Assembly (NCBI GenBank): GCA_020746875.1
Contig: JAGTJL010000016.1
Coordinates: forward strand, 1,488,001-1,552,000
Direction: 5' to 3'
From: Rhexocercosporidium sp. MPI-PUGE-AT-0058
Taxonomy: Eukaryota > Ascomycota > Leotiomycetes > Helotiales
DNA: 64,000 nucleotides
Shown here one piece after another: positions 24,315 to 36,488 of the stretch. Both the position numbers and the translations under genes were made by a program. The notes below the pieces were generated by a model that saw nothing but the letters and a program-made list of their open reading frames with translations, made no database searches and was not told the origin of the DNA. The first letter of the stretch is position 1. The number at the start of each line of letters is the position of its first letter.

Positions 24315-25630
24315 CTATAGAAGAGGGTTGTTTCTGTATTCCGGCACCACGACACTGTTGCCCTTCTCGGCTGTCTCGGATTCTAGTGGGTTGGCATCTT
24401 CTTGCTCGGCGAGGAACTTTTCGGCTTCGAGAGCGGCTATACATCCAGATCCTGAGATGTGTGTCAGTTAAGGCTATGTTGATTTGAAGGGGTCGAGAAG
24501 GGGGAGAAGAAGAAGGAAGAGAACATACCAGCACTAGTGATGGCCTGTCTATATCTCTTATCCTGAACATCACCAGCAGCGAATACACCCTCAATATTGG
24601 TATAACTCGTTCCAGGCTTCGTCACAATATAGCCCTCCTCATCGGTAGTGACCTGGTCCTTGAAAAGAGCAGTAGCAGGATCGTGTCCCACAGCATAGAA
24701 CAATCCATTCGCCTCGATCGTCTCTAGCTTCCCAGTCTTCGAGTCCTTGATCACCATATGGCTCATCAAGCCACGATCATCACCCTTGACCTCCGCACCT
24801 TCGCTGTTGAACCGCACCGTAACCTTCTTGTTGGCCAGTAACCTATTCGCCATCGTCTTCGACGCCCTCAAGAAATCCTTCCTGACTAAAACCGTGACAT
24901 GCGATCCGTATTTCGTCAGGAACATAGCCTCCTCAGCAGCGGAGTCTCCTCCACCAATGACAACCAGAGGTTTATTCCTAAAGATCGGCACCGCACCGTC
25001 ACATACTGCACAAGCCGAGATTCCATTCTGCCAATACGTATCCTCTCCAGGCAGACCCAGTCTCCGCGCCGAAGCGCCCGTGGCAATGATAATAGCATCA
25101 GCGGTATTCGGCTCTTTGTCCTCGGCGTACTCGTTCCAGTACTTGAAGGGGCGCTGCGATAAGTCCACCTTCGCGACGGTCTCGGTGATGATCTGCGTGC
25201 CAAACTTCTCGGATTGCTTGCGCATGGCGTCCATCAATTCTGCGCCTCCGATTCCGTCGGGGAAGCCTGGGTAGTTCTCGACATCGGTTGTTGTGGTTAG
25301 TTGTCCGCCAGCTGCAATGCCGTTTGCGAGGAAGCCTTCATAGAGGACGGCTAGGGTGTGTTAACACTTATACATGTCTCGGTGGGAGGGAGCTTACGCT
25401 TCAACTCTGCTCGGGCGAGGTAAACAGCTGCTGTGTGCGCTGCTGGGCCGGAGCCAATGACTATTTCAGATGTGTTAGCTACCGTATGCTTTCTGCCTTC
25501 ACCTCAATATCGCAGTGCATTGAAGACCCCAACCTGCCATGAACTCTCAATGATTTGTAGGAGGCAATGTCTTCATCACTCTATGTCCACATTCCGACGC
25601 GGGGTACTCACTGACAACCTTGCTATGCAT
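24315..25630 (-). CDS. TRR1: Thioredoxin reductase (NADPH)
   Basis: Reduces thioredoxin with NADPH through FAD and a redox disulfide. Exons 25630-25612, 25460-25398, 25350-24529, 24451-24315 (346 residues, normal for the low-Mr type). The first coding exon is only 19 nt (MHSKVV). FAD motif [10 protein letters not shown] near the N-terminus, [17 protein letters not shown], active site CAVC (about 142-145), NADPH motif [10 protein letters not shown], and C-terminal FAD motif [21 protein letters not shown]. All catalytic parts are present. Introns are 151, 47 and 77 bp. The frame upstream of the ATG stays open for 54 codons without an ATG and looks like a mitochondrial presequence (separate entry). 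The C-terminal 45 residues are acidic and extend past the core. Confidence 0.96.
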
Positions 25631-25792
25631 CTTTCTCTCAGCGCTCCTTAACAGGAGACTCGCACTACTATTCGTCTGCTGCACCGGCTTCTGCTGTACG
25701 CTCGCTGCAGCAGCAACAGAGAATCCAGAAACGCCTGCTCGTAGAGTCCGTCTAACAAAGGCTGAGGAAAACAGCTTGACCGATTCTCCTGA
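25631..25792 (-). other. ATG-less in-frame extension of thioredoxin reductase, presequence-like
   Basis: Directly upstream of the ATG at 25630 and in the same frame, 54 sense codons follow a TAG at 25795-25793. None is ATG. The composition is Ser/Ala/Arg/Leu-rich with very few acids. A CTG codon at 25774-25772 has A at -3; from it the frame would read (M)FSSAFVRRTLRAGVSG. This could be an alternative non-AUG start or be joined to an upstream exon; otherwise it is plain 5' UTR. Confidence 0.45.
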
Positions 25793-27946
25793 CTATCGTG
25801 GGAATGTCTCGTTTTCTATTGACCTTGGCTGAAAGGACGGTGTATGCTTGTATTTGTAGGTAGGATAGTGGAATGTGAGGAGTTCCGGTTTTGTACTTGT
25901 ACGGTGTGCAGTGGGACGAAGGTTCTCGTTGATAGGTAAAGTGTGATGTTGATTTCTAAAGCAGTGTTTCTAGGTCGTGAAGCCCCTCCAAAAAGTTCGC
26001 GAGTCGAGGCTCTAGATTCGCCCAGGTTTGGAATCAGATCGGATTTGTCAGCAAGGGGCAGGGGCAGAGAAGGCATTTGGCCTTCAGATGCCGAGGCTCA
26101 TCGCCGACTTTCTTTATTTGTATTTCTACACCTGTTTGCCCGATGACTTTGATTTGTACTATTTGTATTTAGAATCTGAACTTCAATCCTATGTTTATGC
26201 AAGCACGACCCTTTCCTAGTCAGAAGGTTCTCATCACTCCATAACATGGGCTATGAAAATTTCGCCTTTCGACTTGACGTTCTACAACAGCTAACCATTT
26301 GAAGCTGCATTTGCAATTTATATCTGATCTCACTCCCAGATATTGCTAAGTAACACTTATTCTCTTGTATGGGAGTTACATCAAGAACCCGATGATCAAT
26401 GTCATCAGGTCAATCTGTCCCCCCCTCTTCATCGTAAGTTTCGAAGTCTACATTACACGATCGACAACATGTAGCATAGCCATTTGGACTGTCTATTTAC
26501 TGATTGTACTGGCAAACTCGAATGATGAAAAGGGCATAGACCCTTCTGAAGCAGCCCTTACCTACTACAGAGGGGAAGCATGGTGAGAAAGCTATCCTCG
26601 AGAGATTTCAGCGTATTACACTGGGACTGGAGACTACTTCTAGTGTGTATGATCGTGTGTCAATAATCCTACTAACAGTGAAAGAAATGACAGTTCCAAG
26701 CTTGATTTGGTATATTTCCTTTAATCACTTATTCGCTCAGATTACTGAAAGCTGCTTCGGCATTACGAAAGCTGAAGGCCGCCGTCGAATCAAAGGTCGT
26801 GCTGAGGTATTTGATGGCACCAAACAACAGCCATCATACGAATAAAGCGGCTTCGTGTGTTGTAAGTTCATATGCCTCTGCAATCCCCTCTTGATTGGAG
26901 TTGTTTTGGGCAGATAAGGAAACCCCGCAGAGTACTATTTGTTGACATGCAGAGTTAATATTTTATTAAGTGAGAGCTACAGAACGTTACTTGACTCTTT
27001 CCTGTAACCCGACCTATACATCGCAATGACTGGACAAGATAAGTACTGTTTCGCCGATGTGATGGTCAACGTGGGATAATTATTTGCCCGTGTGCTAAGT
27101 TGAACAGACTAATTCAACAGCCTCATTTCCTAGATCTAGCAAAACAAGCGCATCAGACCGAGAAGTCCTTTTTCTGTAAGACTGGTATTGAGATAGAGGA
27201 TGGTTGCCCGTATTTGATCGTGGTGTTATTAAGTCATGGCTCGATGTTTTCTTTTGATGTTGCACTATCGCCCACTGGGCTTACTAATAGAAAGCCTTAC
27301 CGAAAGCCTTAAGTTACCATGCTAGACGTTAACAAACCTGCCTTGAGAGACCCTGCCGTGTATGAAGCGGTGTGCTCAGGATGTTTCGTATGATTCATTG
27401 GATCTCTCAATCGCATAAGCTGAAGGCTTGATCCAACCTCAAAAGTTGGGCTGGCTAATCACATCACGAGACTGTCCAGTGAGCTACAACGCAGCAACAA
27501 ACGGCCCAACAAACGAGGCTTGGGAGTAAAGGTAATATGCAGCGGTGTGCCGAAAGTCTTCGGCAAGTTCGAAAGAATTGCCTCATTGCTCAGCCCTCAA
27601 AGCTGGGATGTAAGCAGTTGAGGGAAACGTTGGAAATGATTGGGCACGAGAAGTCCACGAATTCTTTCTGGGAGGAAAACTGCAGAAATGTAGGAAGTTT
27701 AGGTAAGTGAAGCTTTGGGGCTTCCGGTAGACTGAGCATTTAGACTGATTTCTATGCAAGCCCACTTCTTGGCGAGGACCTCGCCGTGGAGAAAGGAGCA
27801 TGAAGCAGAATGAATGTTCCTATATAAGGACAGAAACCCCCAGGAACATCACAAGAAAAGCTCGTCAGTGTTCTGGCCAAAATTACTATATATCGTTATA
27901 CCCTGAGAATCATGAGTATGTGGACCTCATCGCCTCCAACAATAAA
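25793..27946. other. Divergent intergenic region, AT-rich, no gene recognised
   Basis: About 2.1 kb between the divergent thioredoxin reductase and zinc-finger genes. Short frames at 26365-26845 and 27100-27312 lack recognisable domains. The composition is more AT-rich than the surrounding coding DNA. A C-run occurs near 26410. Nothing I can support as a gene or element. Confidence 0.45.
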
Positions 27947-29081
27947 ATGGCCAACTTCACTAATAACATGTTTGCCATCCAGCCCAACTTTCTTAGTGAC
28001 GAGGAAAATCTCGTGTGGTGTATGTAGACACCTATCCTCTGTCAGCCTCGTCAAATGAACTTACAACCTAGTCCCCAATATCAAGGGAAAGTTTGACGAT
28101 CCAGCACAGCACAAACCGCACGATGATTTCCTACTGCCCCAACGATCAGCCGAAGTACATCCAGCATACCAACCTTCTGGTGAATACTTTGGTGAGATTC
28201 ACGGTGATCTTATCTGTTTGAATTTCTCAATAGAACATAGCTGAATCATTTCCTGACCTAGATTCCAACTCGTTCATTGATTTGGGGTACTTTTCAGGTC
28301 CGAGTTCTTTCCGGCAAGTAGCCCATCAAATGAAGTGCCTACTCCTGAACTGATTCGCTTGGATGTAAGTAGACCGCAAACTCTTGACCCATCCTTCCAT
28401 GCCATCAGTTCCAACCCAGATTCAATGGCTATGAACTGGGGTATGACTCCAGCTATTCCGACTATGGCCAATGAATCGCCATCAGAAATCCCGAATAGCT
28501 ACTCGTTGAGAAACGATGCATTGCCTGGCAATCTGGGTGCCTCTGTAACAATGAACCAGGACCAACACATGTCAAAAATTCCTTCCAAGGCACGCCGTCG
28601 ACGACCTAGTAGCCAAACATACACCTGCTCGTATATGGAATGCAGAAATCGCAAATTCAGCGACCAAGCCTGTCTCAGCCGACACCTACGAGAGAAACAC
28701 GACCCTGAGATGCACTATTGCCCAATCACAACCTGCAATCGACACCGCAAAGGCTTTCCCCGGCGACTCAACTTACTAGCTCACAAGCGACGCTGCCACC
28801 CCAACACATTCTCTCACTCATTCGTGGATAGCTCGCAAGTATCACCAAAAGACAATGATGTCATTGATAATGAGCTGTTGGTTGCAGGTGGTGTTTCCGA
28901 AGTAGGATATTTGGAGGCTGATGATCGATTGGGCATAAAGTTGAAGGCTCTTATGGACTTGAGAGTTGAGTTGGCAAGCGACCTTGATGTTCTGGATAGG
29001 GAGATTGGAATTCTGGAGGGGGCGCTGGCCATTATGAGGGACGATGGGGATGAGCAAGCGGAATGTATACTTGAGGCTTAG
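27947..29081 (+). CDS. C2H2 zinc-finger protein (5' structure uncertain)
   Basis: The secure part is 28409-29081. It codes two C2H2-type fingers, CSYMECRNRKFSDQ...HLREKH and CPITTCNRHRKGF...HKRRCH, preceded by a basic patch (KARRRRPS) and followed by a helical tail (LGIKLKALMDLRVELASDLD). Likely a nuclear DNA-binding regulator. Upstream I place 27947-28019, 28072-28191 and 28262-28334: ATG in a good context (AATAAAATGGCC), then NLVWFPNIKGKFDDPAQH and an acidic, Pro-rich segment; total 312 residues. The first two introns have good sites (GTATGT, GTGAGA). The third needs a weak GTGCCT donor, because the frame before about 28290 and the zinc-finger frame differ. Alternatives: a shorter gene starting at ATG 28425 (218 residues), or a frameshift. 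See findings. Confidence 0.6.
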
Positions 29082-29823
29082 TAAGGTCGCACTCAGGGGG
29101 TTTTCACTTCAATGTTGGGCAAGGAGTTTGAACTTGGAGTTTAGGAGAACGGTGGGTTCATGAGATGTGTGTGAGATCAACGAGAGGGTAATTTTCCAGC
29201 TTCTATCCCGCTAAGTGACGTCTGGCAATTAACGTAAACAAAATTCGTGTATGTAATCCACAAAAGACGAAGAATGAACATAAAAAAAGGAAAAGCCCCC
29301 TTGTTAAATTTTGAGGAGTCAAACAGGTAGGAATATTTCCTTAGGTTGTTAGCAAATTAATAATAATTCATAATTCTGGCGTTACTGGCCGAGCTGGTCT
29401 TCACTGTGTGCTCGCTGGAATGTACTACGTGTGTACACACCGGCTTATATACCTTCGTTAAAAGGGGTCGCTTCCCCTACGAGAGGTCTTAGAATCCGAT
29501 GGACACGAAGCCGCACACCCGAAGTAGGGTGGTGACCCTATGTTATCGATTGCTGATCGAGTTTGGAACAAGATTAAAGTGCAAGCATAAGGTTTGACTT
29601 TGAGATTACCTGATGGCTGTTCCACCCAAAGTTGTCGTCTTAGAAAACCCCTAATTTGTCCTATAACAGGTAGGCAAATAAATCGATGTGCTTAATTTTG
29701 AAAACGATGGGGACCAAATCCTTGCATTTCATGGTCGTTTGTTTCCCAGCATCGACCTAATGTACGACGCAGAGTCATATCTTCCCACCTCCTACCACAA
29801 CTCCCAGCCTATTCATCTCATCG
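29082..29823. other. Convergent intergenic region with LTR-like stretch
   Basis: Lies between the zinc-finger stop and the VPS53 stop. The first 250 bases are AT-rich 3' flank. The middle (about 29385-29560) has GC content and motifs unlike the rest and is listed separately. Confidence 0.5.
29385..29560. mobile_element. Possible solo-LTR remnant of a retrotransposon
   Basis: The stretch holds a TATA-like CTTATATACC after GTGTACACACCGG, then CGAGAGGTCTTAGAATCCG and CACCCGAAGTAGGGTGGTG, the latter two resembling the downstream part of LTRs of fungal Gypsy-type elements as I remember them. I see no second copy in the window, no clear TG...CA ends and no target-site duplication. Suggestive only. 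Confidence 0.3.
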
Positions 29824-32453
29824 TCAGCCATTGCTGCCTCCAAACCTCCCACCAATGCTACCAAACCCACTCATGTCTCTCCTAAAGAATTTCCCAATAC
29901 TCTTCAGGTTACCCTCCACCGCAGCCTTAGCATCTTCACTCAGAGGTGATCCAATTCTGTCAGCAACGGCCGCACTAGAACTAGGTGTACCCATCCTCTC
30001 GACCCCATCTCGAGCCGCACTGAATAGCTTCTCGCCAAACCCGGCTGGATCGAACCTAGTCTGCAAATTAGGAATTCCAGATGCAGCTCCGAGAGCTGAC
30101 GCAGCTCCAAGTCCCAGACCGCCGCTGCCAATACCGCCAGCGTTCATTAGAGGCGTTAGCAGAGGACTCATTGCAACAAGATGCCCGTTACTTTTCCCAT
30201 CTCTATGCATACCAAACATCTCGACAAGAGAAGGCTGATCTTGTTTCCTCACTCCCTTTAGCTCTAGGATTTTCCGGAAATTGGTATCCGAGCGGTCGCC
30301 GATATGGATGAGGTATGCTATGACGAGACCTTCCGGTGGATTCGGTCTCACTTGTAGGGTTTTGAGTAGCGGATCGAGACGAGCCATACTTTGATTCACA
30401 CGCTTGACAAAGCCGGCTTGAGCAGTGGTGGACGATGATGCTGCAGTAGTGGAATGGGAGAGCAATGTGGTGAGACCTTTGGTAAGCACATATTTGTCAA
30501 GTAACATCTGAGTAAGTTAGTAGAGATCACATATCTCAATTAGGGTAGACCTGACCTGCTCAGCGCCAACCTCGGAGATAGGCCTGCATTGAACAATGTT
30601 TGCAATGTACGTGTTTGCCAGGTGCTCAACGACGTTGTCGCAGAATGCTCTGGCGTATTGAGCTTTGGCAACCATAGGCAGAATCTCCTCTGCTTGGCTA
30701 TCAACATGTCGTAGAAGTTCGGCCACGAAAGAGCTTTGGTCTCCTACGCTCTCCATTTTACTCCAATTTGTGTTTCTCATCTCTCGCCACGAAGCCTCGC
30801 AATTGACTTCAACTCTATGAACCAAAGCCAACACAGCCGCACTTGCAACACCCATGAAAGTATCGCATTGTGAGGAAAGATCGACCTTGGGAGCTAGCTC
30901 GCTGTCTATACGTTTCTTCAAGTTGTCTTCCAGTTGCTGAGTGTTCGCGTGCCAATAATCAGCCGTATTCAGGACTAATATAGTGTTTTCGGGAGTTGCC
31001 CCACCAGGAGCCTGGAGGAAATAGAGAAGCACTTGTTGTGCATATTCATCCAGATATTTGGCTAGCGTTTTTGAAAGGTCTAGTAACCTCTCTCCGGTAG
31101 ATAGTTTGGCACACTGTGCAAGTGTTATTTTGTAAAAATGGAATAGTTCAATCGACGACGGGATAACGGCTTGAGATGAGAATTCCTCATCTGGTGGTAA
31201 TAATGGTTGATTTCGGTATTTAGGAATCATCGTTGCCAGCTGTTTGTCTTGGGATTCCACCCAGAGACTGAGATATGGCTCGAAAGCCTCTGAAATAGAT
31301 CGATCGAACGTTTGCGGCTTCTCCTCCACCGAGCTGAGTGTGTCGATACTTTCTCTGGGTTCGCTGGCAAATCTCTTTTCTAGACTTTGCTCAAAGTCCA
31401 TGGTCTCCTGCAGACAGCTCAACAGGAGATTGACATCGATCTTCCCGCCATCGGGTCGCCGCATACTTCTCTCCAAAATCCCTTTGAAGTCGTCCCTCGT
31501 GCCCTCACAGAAAACATTCGCCAGAACTTCGTTAACCCTCCATTGCAGAGGGAATATACCAGCATGCTCGTCCTCATAGGTTTTCAGCATCCTTCGGAAC
31601 CAGCTGTACCTCCGCCCAATATTGTCCAAGCTTCCAGCCTCGTCGTTCCCTCTGAAGACTTGCCGGTATTCCCTCAACTGTGTATTGACATACCATGTCA
31701 CCAACCTAGCCCTAGCATTCTCCCCCAGCGCATCCATGACCAGACAAGCCTCGCTCAACACGCTCTTTTTAGCTGCCACTTCCCCCTTCGCAAACGAGAT
31801 CTCGAAGTCCTCGCAGACCTGCTCCAGCAATTCCCTCTGTAGTTCTGCTACATTCCGGCTCAAGGTTGCAATCTGATCAATACTCCTGTAGCTATTGAAG
31901 TGTCGCATAAGCTGTAGCACGGCTTGAAGCAAGCTCGCACATTCCTTGTATTGCCTTGATTTTGCCAGTCCTCGTAATTGTTCGTAGGCTGTCGTAAGCA
32001 TCTGCAGCCGTTTGAGGGCCGTCATGGAGAGGGTGAGGTTCCGTTTCGTGCCATCTAGCCGTTTGATATCCGCTGTCATCGACGTAATTGTTTGCTCCGT
32101 TTCTATCGCGCGGGTTCGAACAGACTCGATTTTACTGAACAGCTGGGCCAGCTCCTCCTTCGCAGATTGCATGCGCTGCAAGCTCGACTCGTCACTCTGT
32201 GCCTGGGCAGCCTCGAGGGCGGATATCGAGGTTGAGAGATCATCTTGGTGTTTCTGCAGAGCCGCCGCCGTGCTGCCTATCGAGACGAGGGTTGAAGGAT
32301 GCGAGAATATGGAATTCAAATGCTCAATTGGATCATAATCAACTGGCACAGGGCATGTCAGTTGGCGTTTGGGTTAAGATGAAGGGGGAACAAGTTCATT
32401 TGTTGAAGCTTACCGGCATCTAGGGAAGACGGCGCTTTCGATGCGCCGTTCAT
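29824..32453 (-). CDS. VPS53: Vps53, GARP complex subunit
   Basis: Subunit of the GARP tether (Vps51-54) that captures endosome-derived vesicles at the trans-Golgi. Exons 32453-32414, 32342-30556, 30507-29824 (836 residues). The 40-nt first exon adds MNGASKAPSSLDA before the conserved DYDPIEHLNSIF. Residues 30-130 form the coiled-coil that packs in the complex (DIKRLDGTKRNLTLSMTALK, then LRGLAKSRQYKECASLLQAV). Further Vps53 hallmarks are RRYSWFRRMLKTYEDEHAGI and FPLQWRVNEVLANVFCEGTR. The C-terminal exon (GAEQMLLDKYVLTKGL onward) keeps the helical bundle and ends in a Gly/Ala-rich tail that varies between species. Introns are 71 and 48 bp. No damage seen. Confidence 0.95.
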
Positions 32454-32769
32454 GCTGTACGTTTTGTATGAAGTATTAGGAACGTGCCAAATGGTCTTCT
32501 CCAAAAATACATCAGCGGCGGTTGAGATGGTCAATTGCGGTTGAGTTGTTTGTCTTGAATCGATGTTGTCGTGCTTCATGTTCATAAAGCGCGCATAATT
32601 CCGCATAAATCTGTGAAGCTATCGATAAGGGCAGCTCAAGCGCTCCCCCTTTTTTCGTAGTCGAGTCTGTCAACAATGCATTGAGAAAATTCTGGCAAAA
32701 TATCATACTAGTAATCGGATTCACTTTCTACTGATGAATAATTTGATTATCACACTCTGTAGAAAATAT
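32454..32769. other. Short tandem (head-to-tail) intergenic gap
   Basis: 316 bases upstream of VPS53 and downstream of the membrane-protein gene. Must hold the VPS53 promoter and the neighbour's terminator. No gene. Confidence 0.6.
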
Positions 32770-34960
32770 TCATACATATAGCCTCCCCTTCTTCACTGGC
32801 GAAGTCTCCTCCATTCTGGCAAATGCCAGCCGCCCTATTTGAGACTTTCCATTTTCAACATCACTCACATCTCCTAGACGTACTTTCATTTCCTTCACCA
32901 TCCTCGCCTTGTCCATCCCATCCATATTTACTCCAGCATCAGGCATACGTATGAACGGACTCTCCTTTGCCAGACTGGAAACGAAGCCCAGGTAGTCTGG
33001 GACAATCGTCTTCCTTGAGTAGTACACGCCAACGGCAGCAGCTAACAACATGACTAAATCGGAAAAGAGAAATATGATAAGCCAGGGGAAGAACGCAAAG
33101 TAGACTTGTGATTCGTTCGTCTGATCTGCCGATATCGTGAAAGCAGCTGTCCGGTTTTGGATCATGGCAGCGAGGTCGACTGGGCTGGCGGGAATGAAGC
33201 TTGCATCGTTGCCACCGACTAAATTGTTTTCGATACCAGTGAACGAAGCCCCTGTAATATAAGGTGTTGAGTTCCACATGCTGGCATATATGTAAGCATT
33301 CAACATCTGGCCCAAACGATCTCCGAAGTCCTTCAGCGGCACATCTTGAAGATGGCTCTGGCCACCATCGCTACTGAAAGAATTAGATCCAGAAATGATG
33401 TTTGTTTGAGACAACGGGTCGTAGAGATAGTTTTGGAACAGGTTGACTGCTCCGAAGTTTGGGGTGGAGTTAGGCAGGAGAGCCGAGAGGCCAAGCGCAA
33501 CTTGAGGGAAGCTGAGATACGTGATCTCTGGCGGAAAGTGAGGCAGCAGAGACGGACGCTGGGCAGTGACCTCGCAGTGTTGAGAGCCAGAGTTTCTATT
33601 GCAGAAAATTGTGGACTCGATGTAGAACTGTGAAGGTTCGCAGAAGATGGATGTGGCGGTATCGAACCCGGCGAATTCCTGAAAGGCAATCGATCCTGGT
33701 GGGAATGAAGCATTGGCAAGATCTTCGGATAGACAATCAGGGCAAAACTGGGGGAAAATGTATGTTGAGTTATCGGAATCGCGGAACGCTGTGATATCGT
33801 CTCCCTTGTAGCCAATAGTCCAAGAAGTAAAGTCCGAAGCATTCTCGAAGCTGACGAAGGGGCCTGCGGTAGAAATAAGATCCGTCTTGATTAGTTCCTT
33901 TGTTGTTGTCTCTAAGATTGGCGAAGTACTCATGTTGGAACATGACAACTCAATGTACGATGACTCCATCTTCAATGTGGTATTTCCAAATTCGAGCCCA
34001 AAAAGTGGTATCCCAAACAAAGAAGAGTAAACGAGTGAGCCATTGGCCCCTGAGACCTGTACCCAGCCATCGCTGTCTTTCGGAGTATTTGATGAGAGAC
34101 TGGAGTAAAACGGAATTTTCACATTGCCCCAAATGTCCATGGTACTCTCTTTCACAGCCGGGGGCGCCAGTAAGGACGATCCAAATAGCACAGTGAAGCC
34201 TGGATACCACTGATTTTGGAATGGTCCTGCTGGAGCTGAATAGCTTTGCTGTCTGGAGTTGAAATAAGTAATGTTTGCCTCCGATGTGGTGTATTTCTCG
34301 GGCGTATATAGGATGTGCAGGATGGCCTGCCCACCGATAGGTGATAGTGACCACACCAGGAGAAGTCCGAAACCGATGAGGTTGAAAGATCGAAGCTGGA
34401 CTTGGGTCGCAAATGTGCTTGCCACTGTCCTACTTCCCATAAGTTGTTCCAAAGCGCCTAGGGTAGTTCCTTGCTCAAGCTTCCAGGTAGCGTATTTGAC
34501 AGCCGCTCTACCAGTGATAGCAGCAAAAGAGATTGGAAAAAGTGTGGTAGCCTGGAGAACATCAGCTAGATACAGCATCATATTGGACCGAGAGACATAC
34601 GCCTTTGATTGACTGCTGAAGGATATCCAGCTCGCGACCCTCTACCACTTTGCCGTTCACAGCAATGACGGCTGCTCCAAGTATGAAGAATGGGAGCGGA
34701 ATCAATATCATAATAACATCAACCGTCGACTCCCACCACCTGTATCCACCCAAGCCCTTGTACAGTTTTTGTGGTCGCGATGGCCATGGCTTCGCTTGTA
34801 ATAAACTCTGAGGGCTGACTTTGTCGGAATACGGCGAGTATTTCTCAGAAGCAGCATAATGATCACCAAACATAGAAATTGTCCTCGATGACAGTGGGGA
34901 TATCGGAGATACAACATCGTGAACTGCGAACTGGGTCTCGAGTTTCCTTTGAGCTGCCAT
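32770..34960 (-). CDS. Large membrane glycoprotein of unknown function
   Basis: Exons 34960-34601 and 34551-32770 joined by a 49-bp intron (713 residues). The N-terminal 75 residues are hydrophilic and Ser/Pro-rich (cytosolic). Helices: about 85-107 (VDVIMILIPLPFFILGAAV), a second weak one around 120-140, one near 180 (FNLIGFGLLLVWSLS), and a last one near 610-635 (FFPWLIIFLFSDLVMLLAAA). Between the last two lies a domain of over 400 residues with many N-x-S/T sites and several Cys, most likely outside the cell. The C-terminal 70 residues are charged and cytosolic. This layout is common among uncharacterised fungal plasma-membrane proteins; I know no function. Ligand binding by the large outer domain is possible but unsupported. 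Confidence 0.8.
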
Positions 34961-36488
34961 CTTGAATTAAATGGACTAAACAGTGCCAGAACAACTCAAG
35001 ATGAACACAAGTTCTTCGTTCAACAACAACCATCGATACAGGGACATGGGCCGTCAAGAGGTCCTGGATGATAAAGAAGAAGATCAAGGGTGAGGGGATA
35101 AGTACTGAAACCCCGCGGACGGCGCACAACTGTTTGATCCGGCCAAGTGGGATGTGTGGCGCAGGGGAGTAACAAAAGTCCTCAACTTGACGACGATGCG
35201 CCATCAAAGGTGTTCCCACCAGGTTTTAGTATTTTTCAATTCCGCTAAGCAATTGGACGTAACAGTACTTGATCTATTTACGTGAGCTGTCTCCTCCGAA
35301 AAATGTTTAAAATTGAGCTGATAGATAGAAAAAGAAAGTGTATTGAGGGGAGTTTCTGTTGTACATTCCTGATGCACGGACGCTGTGATTGTGATCTGAG
35401 ACGCCAATTGCGTTGTGTACCTGCCATCACATCTTCCTTCCCCTGACTTTCTGCAGCAATCATCCCGTCGGCACGTCCCCACAGCGGGAGAGGGGATCTG
35501 ATGATATGCATGAATTCGCCGCAAAGTCCAAGCTGAAGATTGGACGGCGGGCTGTGTTGTTTTGGAGCTTCACAAGAGTCAAAGCATGGGCGAATCCGCA
35601 AGGCTTTTCGCAAGCGGGGCTTGCGTAGTTCACATGCTCGCAGATTTGATGTTTCGAGCACGAGTCAAGTACTCTGTCGACTCCTGTAGCCTAATGATAC
35701 GTTCGTGCTCCTCGTGTTGTGGATTTGGGCGATTTTATCGATCGAAGGAGAGGAGGGAAGGAAGTTGAATGGAGGTTGCGGGGTACTCGTACAGCTCTTG
35801 TACAAAGCTGCCTGCCAAATTTAGCGAGGTTCCTCTTTATCAAACTCATGTATGGGAGTTTTGACTTCGAAGGAGACTTGGTCTCAGATTATAACATAAC
35901 TAGCAGGTGAGGTTCCCTCGTAGGGGGGTTCATTCCCAACTTCCCTGTAGGAGTTGTTTGGTCAAGTTTCTGAAGTCCATCTCACATCATCGATCAGGTG
36001 GCCTACTGGTCGCATTTTTCAATGATGATGTCTTTAGTAAGAATAGCAGCGAACATGACTGCATCAGCGTTACGAAGTTAGGACTTTCGGATTTACTATG
36101 CCCGAGTTTTAGTGGTCGAGCTATCGAGTTCCCAGATCATACTAGCTTTGCTCCCTCCCAGGGCTATGAATGAGAGCCCTCGGCGATAATTGCAACACAG
36201 CTATTGATGATCTTCGATTCGGGTAATGTCAGCTTCACTATGTTGAAATTGGGCTCGGATACAGCTCGTCAGCGCTAATGCTTGACGTACACTAGACGTC
36301 GATAAGATGTAGAGTCCACACTTCAAAGCTTGATTTCTGCTTCATGTTTCTTATCATCTCCACGTTATTGACATTTCATAATTTCCGAAAATTGAACAGT
36401 CAAGTGCGGAAGAAATCTTAACTGTGCATTGGGGTTGCCAAACAGAACCAGCAGCGAGCAGAGGCGCATCGTCTTGCTGATTCCAGCA
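34961..36488. other. Divergent intergenic region
   Basis: About 1.5 kb between two divergent genes (membrane glycoprotein and P450). Frames near 35278-35661 and 35907-36173 have no domain character. Promoters of both genes must lie here. Confidence 0.5.
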
